From Methylobacterium sp. (GTDB lineage Bacteria; Pseudomonadota; Alphaproteobacteria; Rhizobiales; Beijerinckiaceae): a DNA stretch of 41,008 nt. The notes beneath the pieces are model-generated. The model ran no database searches and was not told the origin of the DNA. It worked only from the letters and a program-made list of their open reading frames with translations. How positions within the stretch are numbered: the stretch's first letter is position 1; each line of letters starts with the position of its first letter. Position numbers and translations under genes: made by a program. Of the stretch, positions 15,484 through 23,118 are shown piece by piece. The stretch is from positions 1 to 41,008 of the forward strand of contig NZ_JAIETD010000116.1 in assembly GCF_019745455.1 (NCBI RefSeq), in the 5' to 3' direction.

Positions 15484-16956
15484 TCACGCCAGCTTGCGGG
15501 CGACCTGAGTCATCGTGCTGACCGATGAGCCCACCTCCTGGGTCGCCGCGGCGATCGCACTCGTATTCTGGCGGACGCGCTCGACACCGTTCGCCGCGGT
15601 CTGCATGTTCAGGGACATGTCACGTGTGACCGCCGCCTGTTGGGTCACCGCGGATGAGACGCTGAGCGAGATCTCGCTCAAGTGCCGGATCACGGCCGTG
15701 ACGGTTCGGATCGCCGCCACCGCCTGATCGGTCGAACCTTGGACGTCGGCGATCAGGGCGCCGATCTCTTCCGTCGTCTTCGAAGATTGACTGGCGAGCG
15801 CTTTCACCTCGGTGGCGACCACGGCGAAGCCGCGGCCGGCCTCGCCAGCGCGCGCCGCCTCGATGGTGGCGTTGAGGGCCAGAAGGTTGGTCTGGTCGGC
15901 AACGGCGCGAATGGCCGTGACGGCGTGCCCGATACGCTCGGCCGCTTGGGTCAATCCTCCGATGATCACGCCGGCTTCTTCGGCTTGCAGGACCGCATGA
16001 TCGCTGGCCGCCCTGGCCTCGACCGCATGGCGGCTCAGTTCCTCGATGGACGCCGCGAATTCTTCGGCGCCAGCCGCCACGGCCTGGACGTTCGAGGAGG
16101 TCTCGGCAGCAGCGTCGGCCGTGCTCGAAACCTGGCTCGCCACGCTCGCGATGCTCCGGTCGATGTCGTCAAGACTGGACTGGATAGAGGCCTGAGCCTC
16201 GGCCCGTTCGCGCCGCTCCCGGACCACCTTGGTTGCATCGGTCGCGTAGGTCACGATTTTGACCGGGCGGCCGCCTTCGTCGAAAATCGGATTGTAGATC
16301 GCCTGGAGCCAGAGTTCGCGACCGTCCTTGCCGAGCCGCTTGGCCTCAACCGCCTGATAGTCACCACGCAGGAGCGACGTCCAGAAGGCCTCGTCGTCCC
16401 TGCGGTCCGGTTCGGCCTCGTCCAGGAAGATGCGATGGTGCTTGCCCCGGATCTCCTCCAGCCGATAGCCGATCAGGTCGAGAAACTTTGCGTTGGCATC
16501 GAGGATGTTGCCCGAGGGATCGAACTCGATGGAGGCGCGCGAATGGTCGATGGCTCTGAGTTTGCGCTTGGCATCGGTAGAGACGGCGTGCTGCTCCGTC
16601 ACGTCGGCGGCGATCTTGATGATCTTCCGGGTTCTGCCGTTCCGGTCGAGGATCGGATTGTAAGTCGCCTGAAGCCAGATCGGCTTCCCGCTTTTTGAAA
16701 GTCGCCGATACTCGCCAGATTTGAAGGCGCCGGTCGCGAGTTCCGACCAGAACACCTGATAGTCCAGACTGTGGTGTTCGCTCGGATCGACGAAGGTGCG
16801 ATGGTGACGGCCCTTGATCTCATCGAGGCCGTAGCCGACCACCTTCAGAAAATTCGGATTGGCCGTCAGGACGGTTCCATTAGGCGCAAATTCGATCAAT
16901 GCCTGGGAGCGTCCGATAGCCTCAACGAATTCATCATAGTGGCCGAATAGATTCAT
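15484..16956 (-). CDS. Soluble methyl-accepting chemotaxis protein with two PAS domains
   Basis: A 490-residue chemoreceptor without transmembrane helices. Two PAS domains with PAC motifs occupy about residues 8-120 and 133-250 (IEFAPNGTVLTANPNFL…, IEFDPSGNILDANAKFL…); each has the GYxLxEIxGxHHRxF block. A signalling domain follows, with the conserved hairpin tip AVADQTNLLALNATIEAARAGE (residues near 360) that contacts CheA/CheW. The architecture (PAS-PAS-MCP, cytoplasmic) is like BdlA/Aer-type receptors that sense internal redox or oxygen via bound cofactors; the cofactor is not identifiable here. Start ATG 16956 has GGAGG about 6 nt upstream. It interrupts the usual yidD-thrS neighbourhood. 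Confidence 0.95.
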   Translation of the reverse strand: MNLFGHYDEFVEAIGRSQALIEFAPNGTVLTANPNFLKVVGYGLDEIKGRHHRTFVDPSEHHSLDYQVFWSELATGAFKSGEYRRLSKSGKPIWLQATYNPILDRNGRTRKIIKIAADVTEQHAVSTDAKRKLRAIDHSRASIEFDPSGNILDANAKFLDLIGYRLEEIRGKHHRIFLDEAEPDRRDDEAFWTSLLRGDYQAVEAKRLGKDGRELWLQAIYNPIFDEGGRPVKIVTYATDATKVVRERRERAEAQASIQSSLDDIDRSIASVASQVSSTADAAAETSSNVQAVAAGAEEFAASIEELSRHAVEARAASDHAVLQAEEAGVIIGGLTQAAERIGHAVTAIRAVADQTNLLALNATIEAARAGEAGRGFAVVATEVKALASQSSKTTEEIGALIADVQGSTDQAVAAIRTVTAVIRHLSEISLSVSSAVTQQAAVTRDMSLNMQTAANGVERVRQNTSAIAAATQEVGSSVSTMTQVARKLA

Positions 16957-16958
16957 GT

Positions 16959-16986
16959 AATATCCTCCGATATTTCAACGGATATT
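16959..16986 (-). promoter_or_regulatory. Hairpin overlapping the chemoreceptor ribosome-binding site
   Basis: On the minus strand AATATCC (16986-16980) can pair perfectly with GGATATT (16965-16959) across a 14-nt loop. The right arm overlaps the GGAGG Shine-Dalgarno sequence 3 nt before ATG 16956. Pairing would partly hide the ribosome site, so translation could be structure-controlled. Confidence 0.4.
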
Positions 16987-17019
16987 ATTCAAACCATCTA
17001 TAAATTTCTCTAAATTATT

Positions 17020-17034
17020 ACCTATATTATAGGT
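17020..17034. promoter_or_regulatory. 15-bp palindrome in the AT-rich leader
   Basis: ACCTATA-T-TATAGGT is a perfect 7+1+7 inverted repeat 64 bp upstream of the chemoreceptor start codon. It is the shape of a dimeric repressor or activator operator. No binding protein can be named. Confidence 0.4.
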
Positions 17035-17168
17035 AGTTCATTCGATAATACTTATGATGATTTTTCTTTGGCGATATGCTGATAACGCTTAAATAAGATA
17101 TCATGCGGCCAGTAAAACAATTCATAATTGCACAAACGAACTTCTTTCATTTGATGACCTAGCTAGAT

Positions 17169-17216
17169 CGGTTGATGGTACTCGGGGGCGGGGGTCCCCC
17201 CGCAGCACCTCAACCG
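17169..17216. repeat. Long GC inverted repeat upstream of thrS
   Basis: CGGTTGA (17169-17175) pairs with TCAACCG (17210-17216), continued by GGT/ACC and by an inner GCGGGGG/CCCCCGC stem. Together they give a nested hairpin about 117 bp before the thrS start. It may be a transcript leader structure or an intergenic repeat element. No T-run follows. Confidence 0.45.
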
Positions 17217-17332
17217 CCGATTCCGTCCCGTCCGGTTTCGGTCTAAAGGGCTACGCCTGTTCCATCGGTTGGACAGAGACATGCCCGCTTACCTGCCTCG
17301 TTCGCAGGAGTGAGCGAAGGAGACGAGACGCG

Positions 17333-19345
17333 ATGCCCATCCTGACATTTCCCGACGGCAATTCACGCAGCGTCGAGGCGGCAACGACCGGACGCGCGGT
17401 AGTCGAGGGCATCGCCAAGTCGCTCGCCAAGCGCACCGTGGCGATGGCCCTCGACGGCGTGGTTCACGATCTCGACGATCCGATCGACCGCGACGCCGCC
17501 ATCGAATTCCTCGACCGCGCGGACCCGCGCGCCCTCGAACTCATCCGCCACGACTGCGCTCACGTGCTCGCGGAGGCCGTGCAGGCCCTGTGGCCGGGGA
17601 CGCAGGTGACGATCGGCCCGGTGATCGAGAACGGTTTCTACTACGACTTCGCGCGCGACGAGCCGTTCACGCCCGACGACCTGCCCAAGATCGAGGCGAA
17701 GATGCGCGAGATCATCGCGCGCGATGCGCCCTTCACCAAGGAGATCTGGTCGCGAGACGAGGTGCGAAGCCTCTTCGCGGAGAAGGGCGAGGCCTACAAG
17801 GTCGAGCTCGTCGACACGATCCCCGCCGGTGAGGACCTCAAGATCTACCGCCAGGGCGATTGGTTCGACCTCTGCCGCGGGCCGCACATGACCTCGACGG
17901 GCAAGGTCGGTACCGCCTTCAAGCTGATGCGGGTTGCCGGCGCCTATTGGCGCGGCGATTCCAACAACCCGATGCTGACCCGCATCTACGGCACCGCCTG
18001 GGCGACGAAGGAGGACCTCGACGCCTACCTCCACCGCCTCGAGGAGGCCGAGCGCCGCGACCACCGGCGCTTAGGGAGAGAGATGGACCTGTTCCACTTC
18101 CAGGAGGAGGGGCCCGGCGTCGTGTTCTGGCACGCCAAGGGATGGAGCGTCTTCCAGGAGCTGATCGGCTACATGCGCCGGCGCCTTCGCGGCGACTATG
18201 CCGAGGTCAACGCGCCGCAGATCCTGGACAAGGCCCTGTGGGAGACCTCCGGCCACTGGGACTGGTACCGCGAGAACATGTTCGTCACGCAGACCGAGGA
18301 CGACCGTGTCTTCGCGATCAAGCCGATGAACTGCCCCGGCCATGTCCAGATCTTCAAGCATGGTCTGAAGTCCTACCGCGATCTGCCTCTGCGGATGGCG
18401 GAATTTGGCGCCGTCTCACGCTACGAGCCCTCGGGCGCCCTTCATGGGCTGATGCGGGTGCGCGCCTTCACGCAGGACGATGCCCATGTCTTCTGCACCG
18501 AGGACCAGCTCGCCGCGGAATGCCTCAAGATCAACGACCTCATCCTCTCGACCTATGCCGATTTCGGCTTCGAGGAGATCGTCGTGAAGCTCTCGACCCG
18601 GCCCGAGAAGCGGGTCGGCTCGGACGCGCTCTGGGATCATGCCGAGGAGGTGATGACCCGCGTGCTGGCACAGATCGAGGAGCAGTCGGGCGGCCGGATC
18701 AGGACGTCGATCAATCCGGGCGAGGGCGCCTTCTACGGGCCGAAATTCGAGTACGTGCTGCGCGACGCCATCGGCCGCGACTGGCAATGCGGCACGACGC
18801 AGGTCGATTTCAACCTGCCCGAACGCTTCGGCGCGTTCTACGTCGACGCCGACAGCCAGAAGAAAGCGCCCGTGATGGTCCACCGGGCGATCTGCGGCTC
18901 GCTCGAGCGCTTCACCGGCATCCTGATCGAGCATTTCGCCGGGCATTTCCCGCTCTGGCTGGCGCCGGTCCAAGTCGTGGTCGCCACGATCACGCAGGAT
19001 GCGGACCCCTATGCCCGCGAGGTCATCGCCACCCTCGACCGGGCGGGCCTCAGGGTCGAGGGCGACCTGCGCAACGAGAAGATCAACTACAAGGTCCGCG
19101 AGCATTCGCTCGCCAAGGTGCCGGTGATGCTCGTCGTTGGCCGCAAGGAGGGCGAGGAGCGCACCGTCTCGATCCGCCGGCTCGGCAGCCAGCAGACGCG
19201 CACCGTCGCCCTCGATCAGGCTCTGGCCGGCCTCCTCACCGAGGCGACCTCGCCGGATCGCAGGCGGGCGGATGCCGTTGCCGCGACGGTGCCGAGCGAG
19301 GGGGTGAGCTTGGACGGACAGCACGAGCGAAGCCCTGCCCCCTAA
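17333..19345 (+). CDS. thrS: Threonyl-tRNA synthetase
   Basis: Charges tRNA-Thr with threonine. The 670-residue protein has the N-terminal TGS domain (residues 1-60), the editing domain with HDCAHVLAEA (73-77 HDCAH; later the Cys of FDLCRGPHM), the class II catalytic core and a C-terminal anticodon-binding domain (from about WLAPVQVVVATITQDADPYA). The catalytic zinc ligands are seen in MNCPGH, TQDDAHVFC and MVHRAICG. A good ribosome site (AAGGAGACGAG) precedes ATG 17333. The C-terminus is about 25 residues longer than usual, ending in a polar tail that runs into a hairpin overlapping the stop codon. Confidence 0.98.
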   Translation: MPILTFPDGNSRSVEAATTGRAVVEGIAKSLAKRTVAMALDGVVHDLDDPIDRDAAIEFLDRADPRALELIRHDCAHVLAEAVQALWPGTQVTIGPVIENGFYYDFARDEPFTPDDLPKIEAKMREIIARDAPFTKEIWSRDEVRSLFAEKGEAYKVELVDTIPAGEDLKIYRQGDWFDLCRGPHMTSTGKVGTAFKLMRVAGAYWRGDSNNPMLTRIYGTAWATKEDLDAYLHRLEEAERRDHRRLGREMDLFHFQEEGPGVVFWHAKGWSVFQELIGYMRRRLRGDYAEVNAPQILDKALWETSGHWDWYRENMFVTQTEDDRVFAIKPMNCPGHVQIFKHGLKSYRDLPLRMAEFGAVSRYEPSGALHGLMRVRAFTQDDAHVFCTEDQLAAECLKINDLILSTYADFGFEEIVVKLSTRPEKRVGSDALWDHAEEVMTRVLAQIEEQSGGRIRTSINPGEGAFYGPKFEYVLRDAIGRDWQCGTTQVDFNLPERFGAFYVDADSQKKAPVMVHRAICGSLERFTGILIEHFAGHFPLWLAPVQVVVATITQDADPYAREVIATLDRAGLRVEGDLRNEKINYKVREHSLAKVPVMLVVGRKEGEERTVSIRRLGSQQTRTVALDQALAGLLTEATSPDRRRADAVAATVPSEGVSLDGQHERSPAP

Positions 19346-19354
19346 ACAGGGGGC
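19337..19354 (+). terminator. Hairpin overlapping the thrS stop codon
   Basis: GCCCCCT-AAAC-AGGGGGC is a perfect 7-bp stem with a 4-nt loop. The stop codon TAA (19343-19345) lies at the stem-loop junction. No T-run follows, so it is either a weak terminator or an mRNA-protecting 3' hairpin. Confidence 0.45.
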
Positions 19355-19474
19355 TCCCCACCACCCCACCCCCGGAGACGGTTTCGGGCCCTGACGAACG
19401 AACCCGATCCGGCCGTCGCCTAGGCCTTGGAATGGTGCGTCCTGGCAGGCGCCCGAGCGTCAAGAGGAATGGCG

Positions 19475-20008
19475 ATGACCGGCTTGCTCGATACGCCGCA
19501 GCGATATGGCGCCGTCAGCCGTGGCTTCCACTGGTTGATGGCTGTGCTCTTCGCTTGGCAGTTTGCCGGAGCTTTGCTGTACGTGAGCATCGGCGACACG
19601 GCTCTCACGCGTTTGGTCGGCGGGTCCCACTTCACCTTGGGCTTCACGCTCTTCACCCTGGTGCTGCTCCGGGGGGCCTGGGGTCTGGCCAATCTGAGAC
19701 GGCGCACGCCCCATCCCGGTCGCCTCGGCCGCGCCGCGACGGCCGGCCATGCCGTCATCTACGCCCTGATGGTCGTCGTGCCGGGAATCTCCCTGATGCG
19801 CCAGTACGGGTCGGGTAAGGCCTTCGCACCGTACGGCATCCCGCTCATGCCGGGACGTGACGACAAGATCGCCTGGATGATGGTCCCGGGGGACCTGCTC
19901 CACTACTGGCTGGGCTTTCTCCTCCTTGCCGTGGTGCTCGGTCACGCGGCGATGGCCATTCTCCACCACGCGCTGTGGAAAGAGGACGTGCTGACCCGGA
20001 TCACATGA
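19475..20008 (+). CDS. Cytochrome b561 (CybB family)
   Basis: A 177-residue four-helix membrane cytochrome of the prokaryotic b561 type, thought to move electrons from the quinol pool (CybB of E. coli oxidises superoxide). Helices are near residues 16-38, 48-68, 88-108 and 140-165. The haem-ligand histidines lie in GFHWLMA, GSHFTLG, TAGHAVIYAL and LHYWLGF. I chose ATG 19475 because AAGAGGA sits about 7 nt upstream; ATG 19469 is only two codons away. It is monocistronic, 129 bp after thrS. Confidence 0.92.
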   Translation: MTGLLDTPQRYGAVSRGFHWLMAVLFAWQFAGALLYVSIGDTALTRLVGGSHFTLGFTLFTLVLLRGAWGLANLRRRTPHPGRLGRAATAGHAVIYALMVVVPGISLMRQYGSGKAFAPYGIPLMPGRDDKIAWMMVPGDLLHYWLGFLLLAVVLGHAAMAILHHALWKEDVLTRIT

Positions 20009-20147
20009 CGCGCCCGGGACTGAGTCGTGGCGGATCTTGTTCGCCGTGGCGTTCGCGGATGCCGAACTCTCGGCCCCGCTTTGGCTCGCGACCTCTCTAC
20101 GCGAACGAAGGCCGCTCGAGCCGACCGATCGGACGGGGGGGGCAGCT

Positions 20148-21074
20148 CTACCCCGCCTTGGCGATCACCTCGATGTCCCGGTCGAGCCCGCTGTCGACCT
20201 TGAACTCGCGGGTGTAGACCTGCCCGTCGTGGCGGGCGATCAGCACGTAGTCGCCCTCAGCCAGGGTCACCGTCGGAAAGGCGCCGATCGCCTCGCGGAT
20301 GGTGTCGCCGCCCGGCGTCAGCACGCTGAAGGCGGTGCCGGCGAAGGCTTCCGCGCCGGGGGCGGCCACGAGCTTCAGGGTCAAGGTGGCGGCGCGATGG
20401 TTGAGGGTCGCCTCGGTGACCTTGCCGACATCGACCTTGAGGTCGGCCCGCTGGATCGCATTCGATCCGCCATAGGTCGAGACCACGTGGTAGGTGCCCT
20501 CGGGCAGGCGGATCAGCTCTCCGGCCTTGACGCCGCTTCGGACGAGGCGCCCCTCTGAGTTGGCGCCGATCGGCACGAAAATCGAGAAGGCGAGGTCGCT
20601 GCCCGCGATCTTCATGTCGCCGATCGCTCCCGAAAGACTGAGCGCGCCGGCATTGATCCTGATCTGGTCGGCCATGGCCGGGCCCGACAGGACGACACGC
20701 TTCGAGGCGCTGGCGAACCCGTAGGTGACCGTGGCCACGTAGGCACCGGGCGCCAGGGTGAAGCTCGGATCGGCCAAGTCCGAACGCGCGACGATCGCCG
20801 GGCGTACGCCCTCTGCCGGGTCTTCGTAGATGCGCCAGGCGAGGCCCGAGCGCAGGGTTCGGTCGCTGCCGGCGAGCATCGCCGAGAGGTTCAGCGTCGT
20901 CGCGCCTTCCGCGGCAGGGGGAGGCAGCTGCGGGCCTGTGATCGACGGCGAGGGCAGGCCGCTGCCACGGTTGGGAATGCCGTTGTCCTGTGCCTTCGCC
21001 GCCGCAATGGCCGCCACAATCGCGAGAGCGGTGAAACCGAAGGGCCGGCCGAGTTTCAGCACAAGCGCGGACAT
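20148..21074 (-). CDS. Secreted protein with repeated carboxypeptidase-regulatory/PEGA-like modules
   Basis: A 308-residue protein with an N-terminal signal peptide or anchor (hydrophobic core FTALAIVAAIAAAKA). The body contains repeated beta-sandwich-like modules, visible as recurring turns: TLAPGAYVATVTYG, RLPEGTYHVVSTYG and TLAEGDYVLIARHDG, each followed by a strand segment and a G/D-V step. This resembles carboxypeptidase-regulatory or PEGA domains. There is no catalytic motif. Start ATG 21074 has GAAGG about 7 nt upstream; the frame is open upstream but overlaps the nitroreductase gene. Probably periplasmic. Function unknown. Confidence 0.85.
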   Translation of the reverse strand: MSALVLKLGRPFGFTALAIVAAIAAAKAQDNGIPNRGSGLPSPSITGPQLPPPAAEGATTLNLSAMLAGSDRTLRSGLAWRIYEDPAEGVRPAIVARSDLADPSFTLAPGAYVATVTYGFASASKRVVLSGPAMADQIRINAGALSLSGAIGDMKIAGSDLAFSIFVPIGANSEGRLVRSGVKAGELIRLPEGTYHVVSTYGGSNAIQRADLKVDVGKVTEATLNHRAATLTLKLVAAPGAEAFAGTAFSVLTPGGDTIREAIGAFPTVTLAEGDYVLIARHDGQVYTREFKVDSGLDRDIEVIAKAG

Positions 21075-21227
21075 CGAGCCTTCACCGCATGAGGGACCAT
21101 AAGCGAACCGCCATGCCGCGCGACCATGGCGGCTCCGTGACGAAGATGGGAGTCTGTGCGGGCGACAGGCGCTCCGCAGGAGGATAAAGCGGTAGCAATC
21201 CCCTGCACCCTCTCTCGAAGCGACCCG

Positions 21228-21791
21228 ATGACAGCGACCCTCGACCTTCTGCGCGCTCGCCGCTCCGTGCCGCCCCTCAACCTCAACGAGCCCGGCCCGA
21301 GCCGGACCGAGCTCGACGCGATCCTGACGATCGCCTCCCGCGTGCCGGACCACGGCAAGCTGGCGCCCTGGCGCTTCATCGTCATCGAGGGCGAGGCGCG
21401 CACCCGTATCGGCGCAGTCATCGCCAAGGCCTACGCCGCCGACCATCCCGAAGCCGACGCGGCCCGGCTCGACATCGAGCAACGCCGCCTCGCCCATGCG
21501 CCCTGCGTCGTGGCGGTTGTGTCGCGGGCGGGGCCTCACATCAAGATTCCGGAATGGGAGCAGGTGCTCTCGGCCGGAGCCGCGACCATGAACCTCGTCG
21601 TCGCCGCCAACGCCGCGGGCTTCTCGACCGCCTGGCTGACCGAATGGTTCGCCTACGACCGGAGGGTGCTCGACGCGCTCGGCCTCGAACCGCGCGAGCG
21701 GATGGCGGGCTTCGTCCATATCGGGCGCGCCAAAGAGGTCCCGCCCGACCGGCCGAGGCCGGAGCTCGACGCCATCGTCACCCGGATCTGA
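21228..21791 (+). CDS. Nitroreductase family protein (YdjA-like)
   Basis: A 187-residue FMN-dependent oxidoreductase. The N-terminal LRARRSVPPL and SRVPDHGKLAPWRFIVIEGE match the short YdjA-type nitroreductases; ATMNLVVAANAAGFSTAWLTEW is the second FMN-contact region. It likely reduces nitro or quinone compounds with NAD(P)H; physiological substrate unknown. Start ATG 21228 follows a GAAG sequence. It lies 4 nt upstream of a flavin-binding split-barrel protein gene, and the two probably form a redox operon. Confidence 0.93.
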   Translation: MTATLDLLRARRSVPPLNLNEPGPSRTELDAILTIASRVPDHGKLAPWRFIVIEGEARTRIGAVIAKAYAADHPEADAARLDIEQRRLAHAPCVVAVVSRAGPHIKIPEWEQVLSAGAATMNLVVAANAAGFSTAWLTEWFAYDRRVLDALGLEPRERMAGFVHIGRAKEVPPDRPRPELDAIVTRI

Positions 21792-21795
21792 GCCG

Positions 21796-22407
21796 ATGCA
21801 TTACGATGCCGCCGACCGGACCCTGCCGCACAATCCGCTCAAAGCCCTGGTGGCGCCGCGGCCGATCGGCTGGATCAGCGCGATGAACAGGCAAGGTGCG
21901 GTGAACCTCGCTCCCTATTCCTACTTCAACGCCGTCGCCAGCGACCCCGACATGGTGATGTTCTCCTCCGCCGGGCGGAAGGACGCCATGACCTTCGCGG
22001 AGGAGGGGGGCGAGTTCGTCTGCAGCCTCGCCACCTTCGGCCTGAGGGAAGCCATGAACGCGACCTCGGCGCCGCTGCCGCGTGGCGAGAGCGAATTCCC
22101 CTTTGCCGGCCTGACGCCGGCCCCATCGCGAAAGGTCCGCCCGCCTCGTGTCGCCGAGGCGCCGGCGGCGATCGAGTGCCGCTGGGTCCAGACCGTACCG
22201 CTCAGCCCCCTGAATGGCGGCAGGGCGAACCACTTCATGGTGATCGGACAGGTGGTCTCGATCTATATCGACGACGCCTTCATCAAGGATGGCCGGGTCG
22301 AGACCGGCGCGATGCGGCCGATCCTGCGCGGCGGCTATTTCGACTATTTCGCCGTCTCGGAAGAGAACCGCTTCGAGCTGAAGCGGCCGCCGGGAGCGGG
22401 GCAGTAG
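21796..22407 (+). CDS. Flavin reductase-like FMN-binding protein
   Basis: A 203-residue protein of the FMN-binding split-barrel (flavin reductase/flavoredoxin) family. Diagnostic segments are VAPRPIGWISAMNRQGAVNLAPYSYFNAVASDPDMVMFS at the N-terminus and RGGYFDYFAVSEENRFELKRP at the C-terminus. Such proteins bind FMN and supply reduced flavin or act as small oxidoreductases. It begins 4 nt after the nitroreductase stop, so the pair is probably translated from one message. It converges with the CitE-like gene. Confidence 0.93.
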   Translation: MHYDAADRTLPHNPLKALVAPRPIGWISAMNRQGAVNLAPYSYFNAVASDPDMVMFSSAGRKDAMTFAEEGGEFVCSLATFGLREAMNATSAPLPRGESEFPFAGLTPAPSRKVRPPRVAEAPAAIECRWVQTVPLSPLNGGRANHFMVIGQVVSIYIDDAFIKDGRVETGAMRPILRGGYFDYFAVSEENRFELKRPPGAGQ

Positions 22408-22442
22408 GGCAAGACAGCTTTCGAACCTTCGGCCGACCGCAA

Positions 22443-22952
22443 TCATCGGCGCTCGAACCCATCGCAGGCAGCCGCCTCGACATCAGCGAGGGGCGCCTCG
22501 TCCGAACCCGCGGCTACGAGCGCCTCGACACCGGCCGCCGCAGCCACCAGCAGCACCTGGCTGCGAACCAGCGCCAGCGGCGGGATCAGCGTACCATTCG
22601 CGTCTCGCCCCCCCCGTGTACCGATATCGCGGGCCAAAGCCTCGGCGTCCCAGGCGATGCCGCATAGGCGCGGGCTCGACCTGACGAGACTCGGCAGCGC
22701 CAGCACGGCCGCAGCGCACTCGACCAGCGCCAGGATACGGGTCGATCCATCGGGTAGTCCGGCCTCGGCCTCGTGGACGGCGAGGTGGCAGCCAAGGCGG
22801 GCGACGTCCCGACCGCCGCCGGGAACGGACATCGCGAAGCCGGCCGCGTGCGGCGCCAAAGCGGCGGGAAGGCCATTGTCCGCCACGCGGACATAGACCT
22901 CGCTGCCAGGGATGGCCGGCTCATCCGGCCCGACGATCAGGATCGCGCGCAT
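22443..22952 (-). CDS. Shortened HpcH/HpaI (CitE-like) aldolase-family protein
   Basis: A 169-residue protein resembling CoA-ester lyases (CitE, malyl-CoA lyase family) but much shorter than the usual 270-330. It keeps the N-terminal strand (ILIVGPDEP), a VYVRVADNG block like the RVN active-site strand, the LALVECAAAVLALPSLV helix with the metal-site Glu, and the SPRLCGIAWDAEAL region. The Asp expected in GAEDL is Ala here. The stretch between first strand and RVN (normally containing DLEDAV) is absent, and the C-terminal lid is missing. It may be a decayed remnant or a non-catalytic derivative. Start ATG 22952 is chosen for the strand; the frame opens at 22988. Confidence 0.7.
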   Translation of the reverse strand: MRAILIVGPDEPAIPGSEVYVRVADNGLPAALAPHAAGFAMSVPGGGRDVARLGCHLAVHEAEAGLPDGSTRILALVECAAAVLALPSLVRSSPRLCGIAWDAEALARDIGTRGGRDANGTLIPPLALVRSQVLLVAAAAGVEALVAAGSDEAPLADVEAAACDGFERR

Positions 22953-23118
22953 GGACCGATCAAGACTTTCACCACCCAAGACTTGCAATGAATGAACGGC
23001 TTAGCAGCGCCTTCAGTCTTCCTTTACCATAAGCAACACAACATCGCGCGATCGAGGGGCGGCCTGCCGCGCCTCGCGCGCATCGCCGAAACCGGCCGCG
23101 CTCTCGTTCGGACGGCGC

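Larger units (their letters stand above)
16957..17332. other. 376-bp divergent region between the chemoreceptor and thrS, with an AT-rich tract
   Basis: It holds both leaders. By hand count the segment 16981-17160 has 52 G or C in 180 bases (29%), against an evidently GC-rich window. The thrS-proximal 170 bp return to high GC and contain a long inverted repeat (17169-17216). No gene is seen. The AT tract should carry the chemoreceptor promoter and is a plausible target for AT-binding silencers of the MucR/Ros kind. Confidence 0.7.

Noticed and set aside
16957..17160. Sigma-54 promoter (TGGC-N8-TGC) in the chemoreceptor leader.
   Set aside because: The TGGC near 17105-17112 on the minus strand lacks a matching TTGC element at the right spacing.
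17040..17332. T-box or similar tRNA-sensing leader before thrS.
   Set aside because: No T-box consensus or antiterminator is present and T-boxes are not typical of alphaproteobacteria.
17860..19818. A 652-codon frame overlapping thrS on the same strand.
   Set aside because: It is a third-position shadow in GC-rich DNA; the thrS frame has all synthetase motifs.
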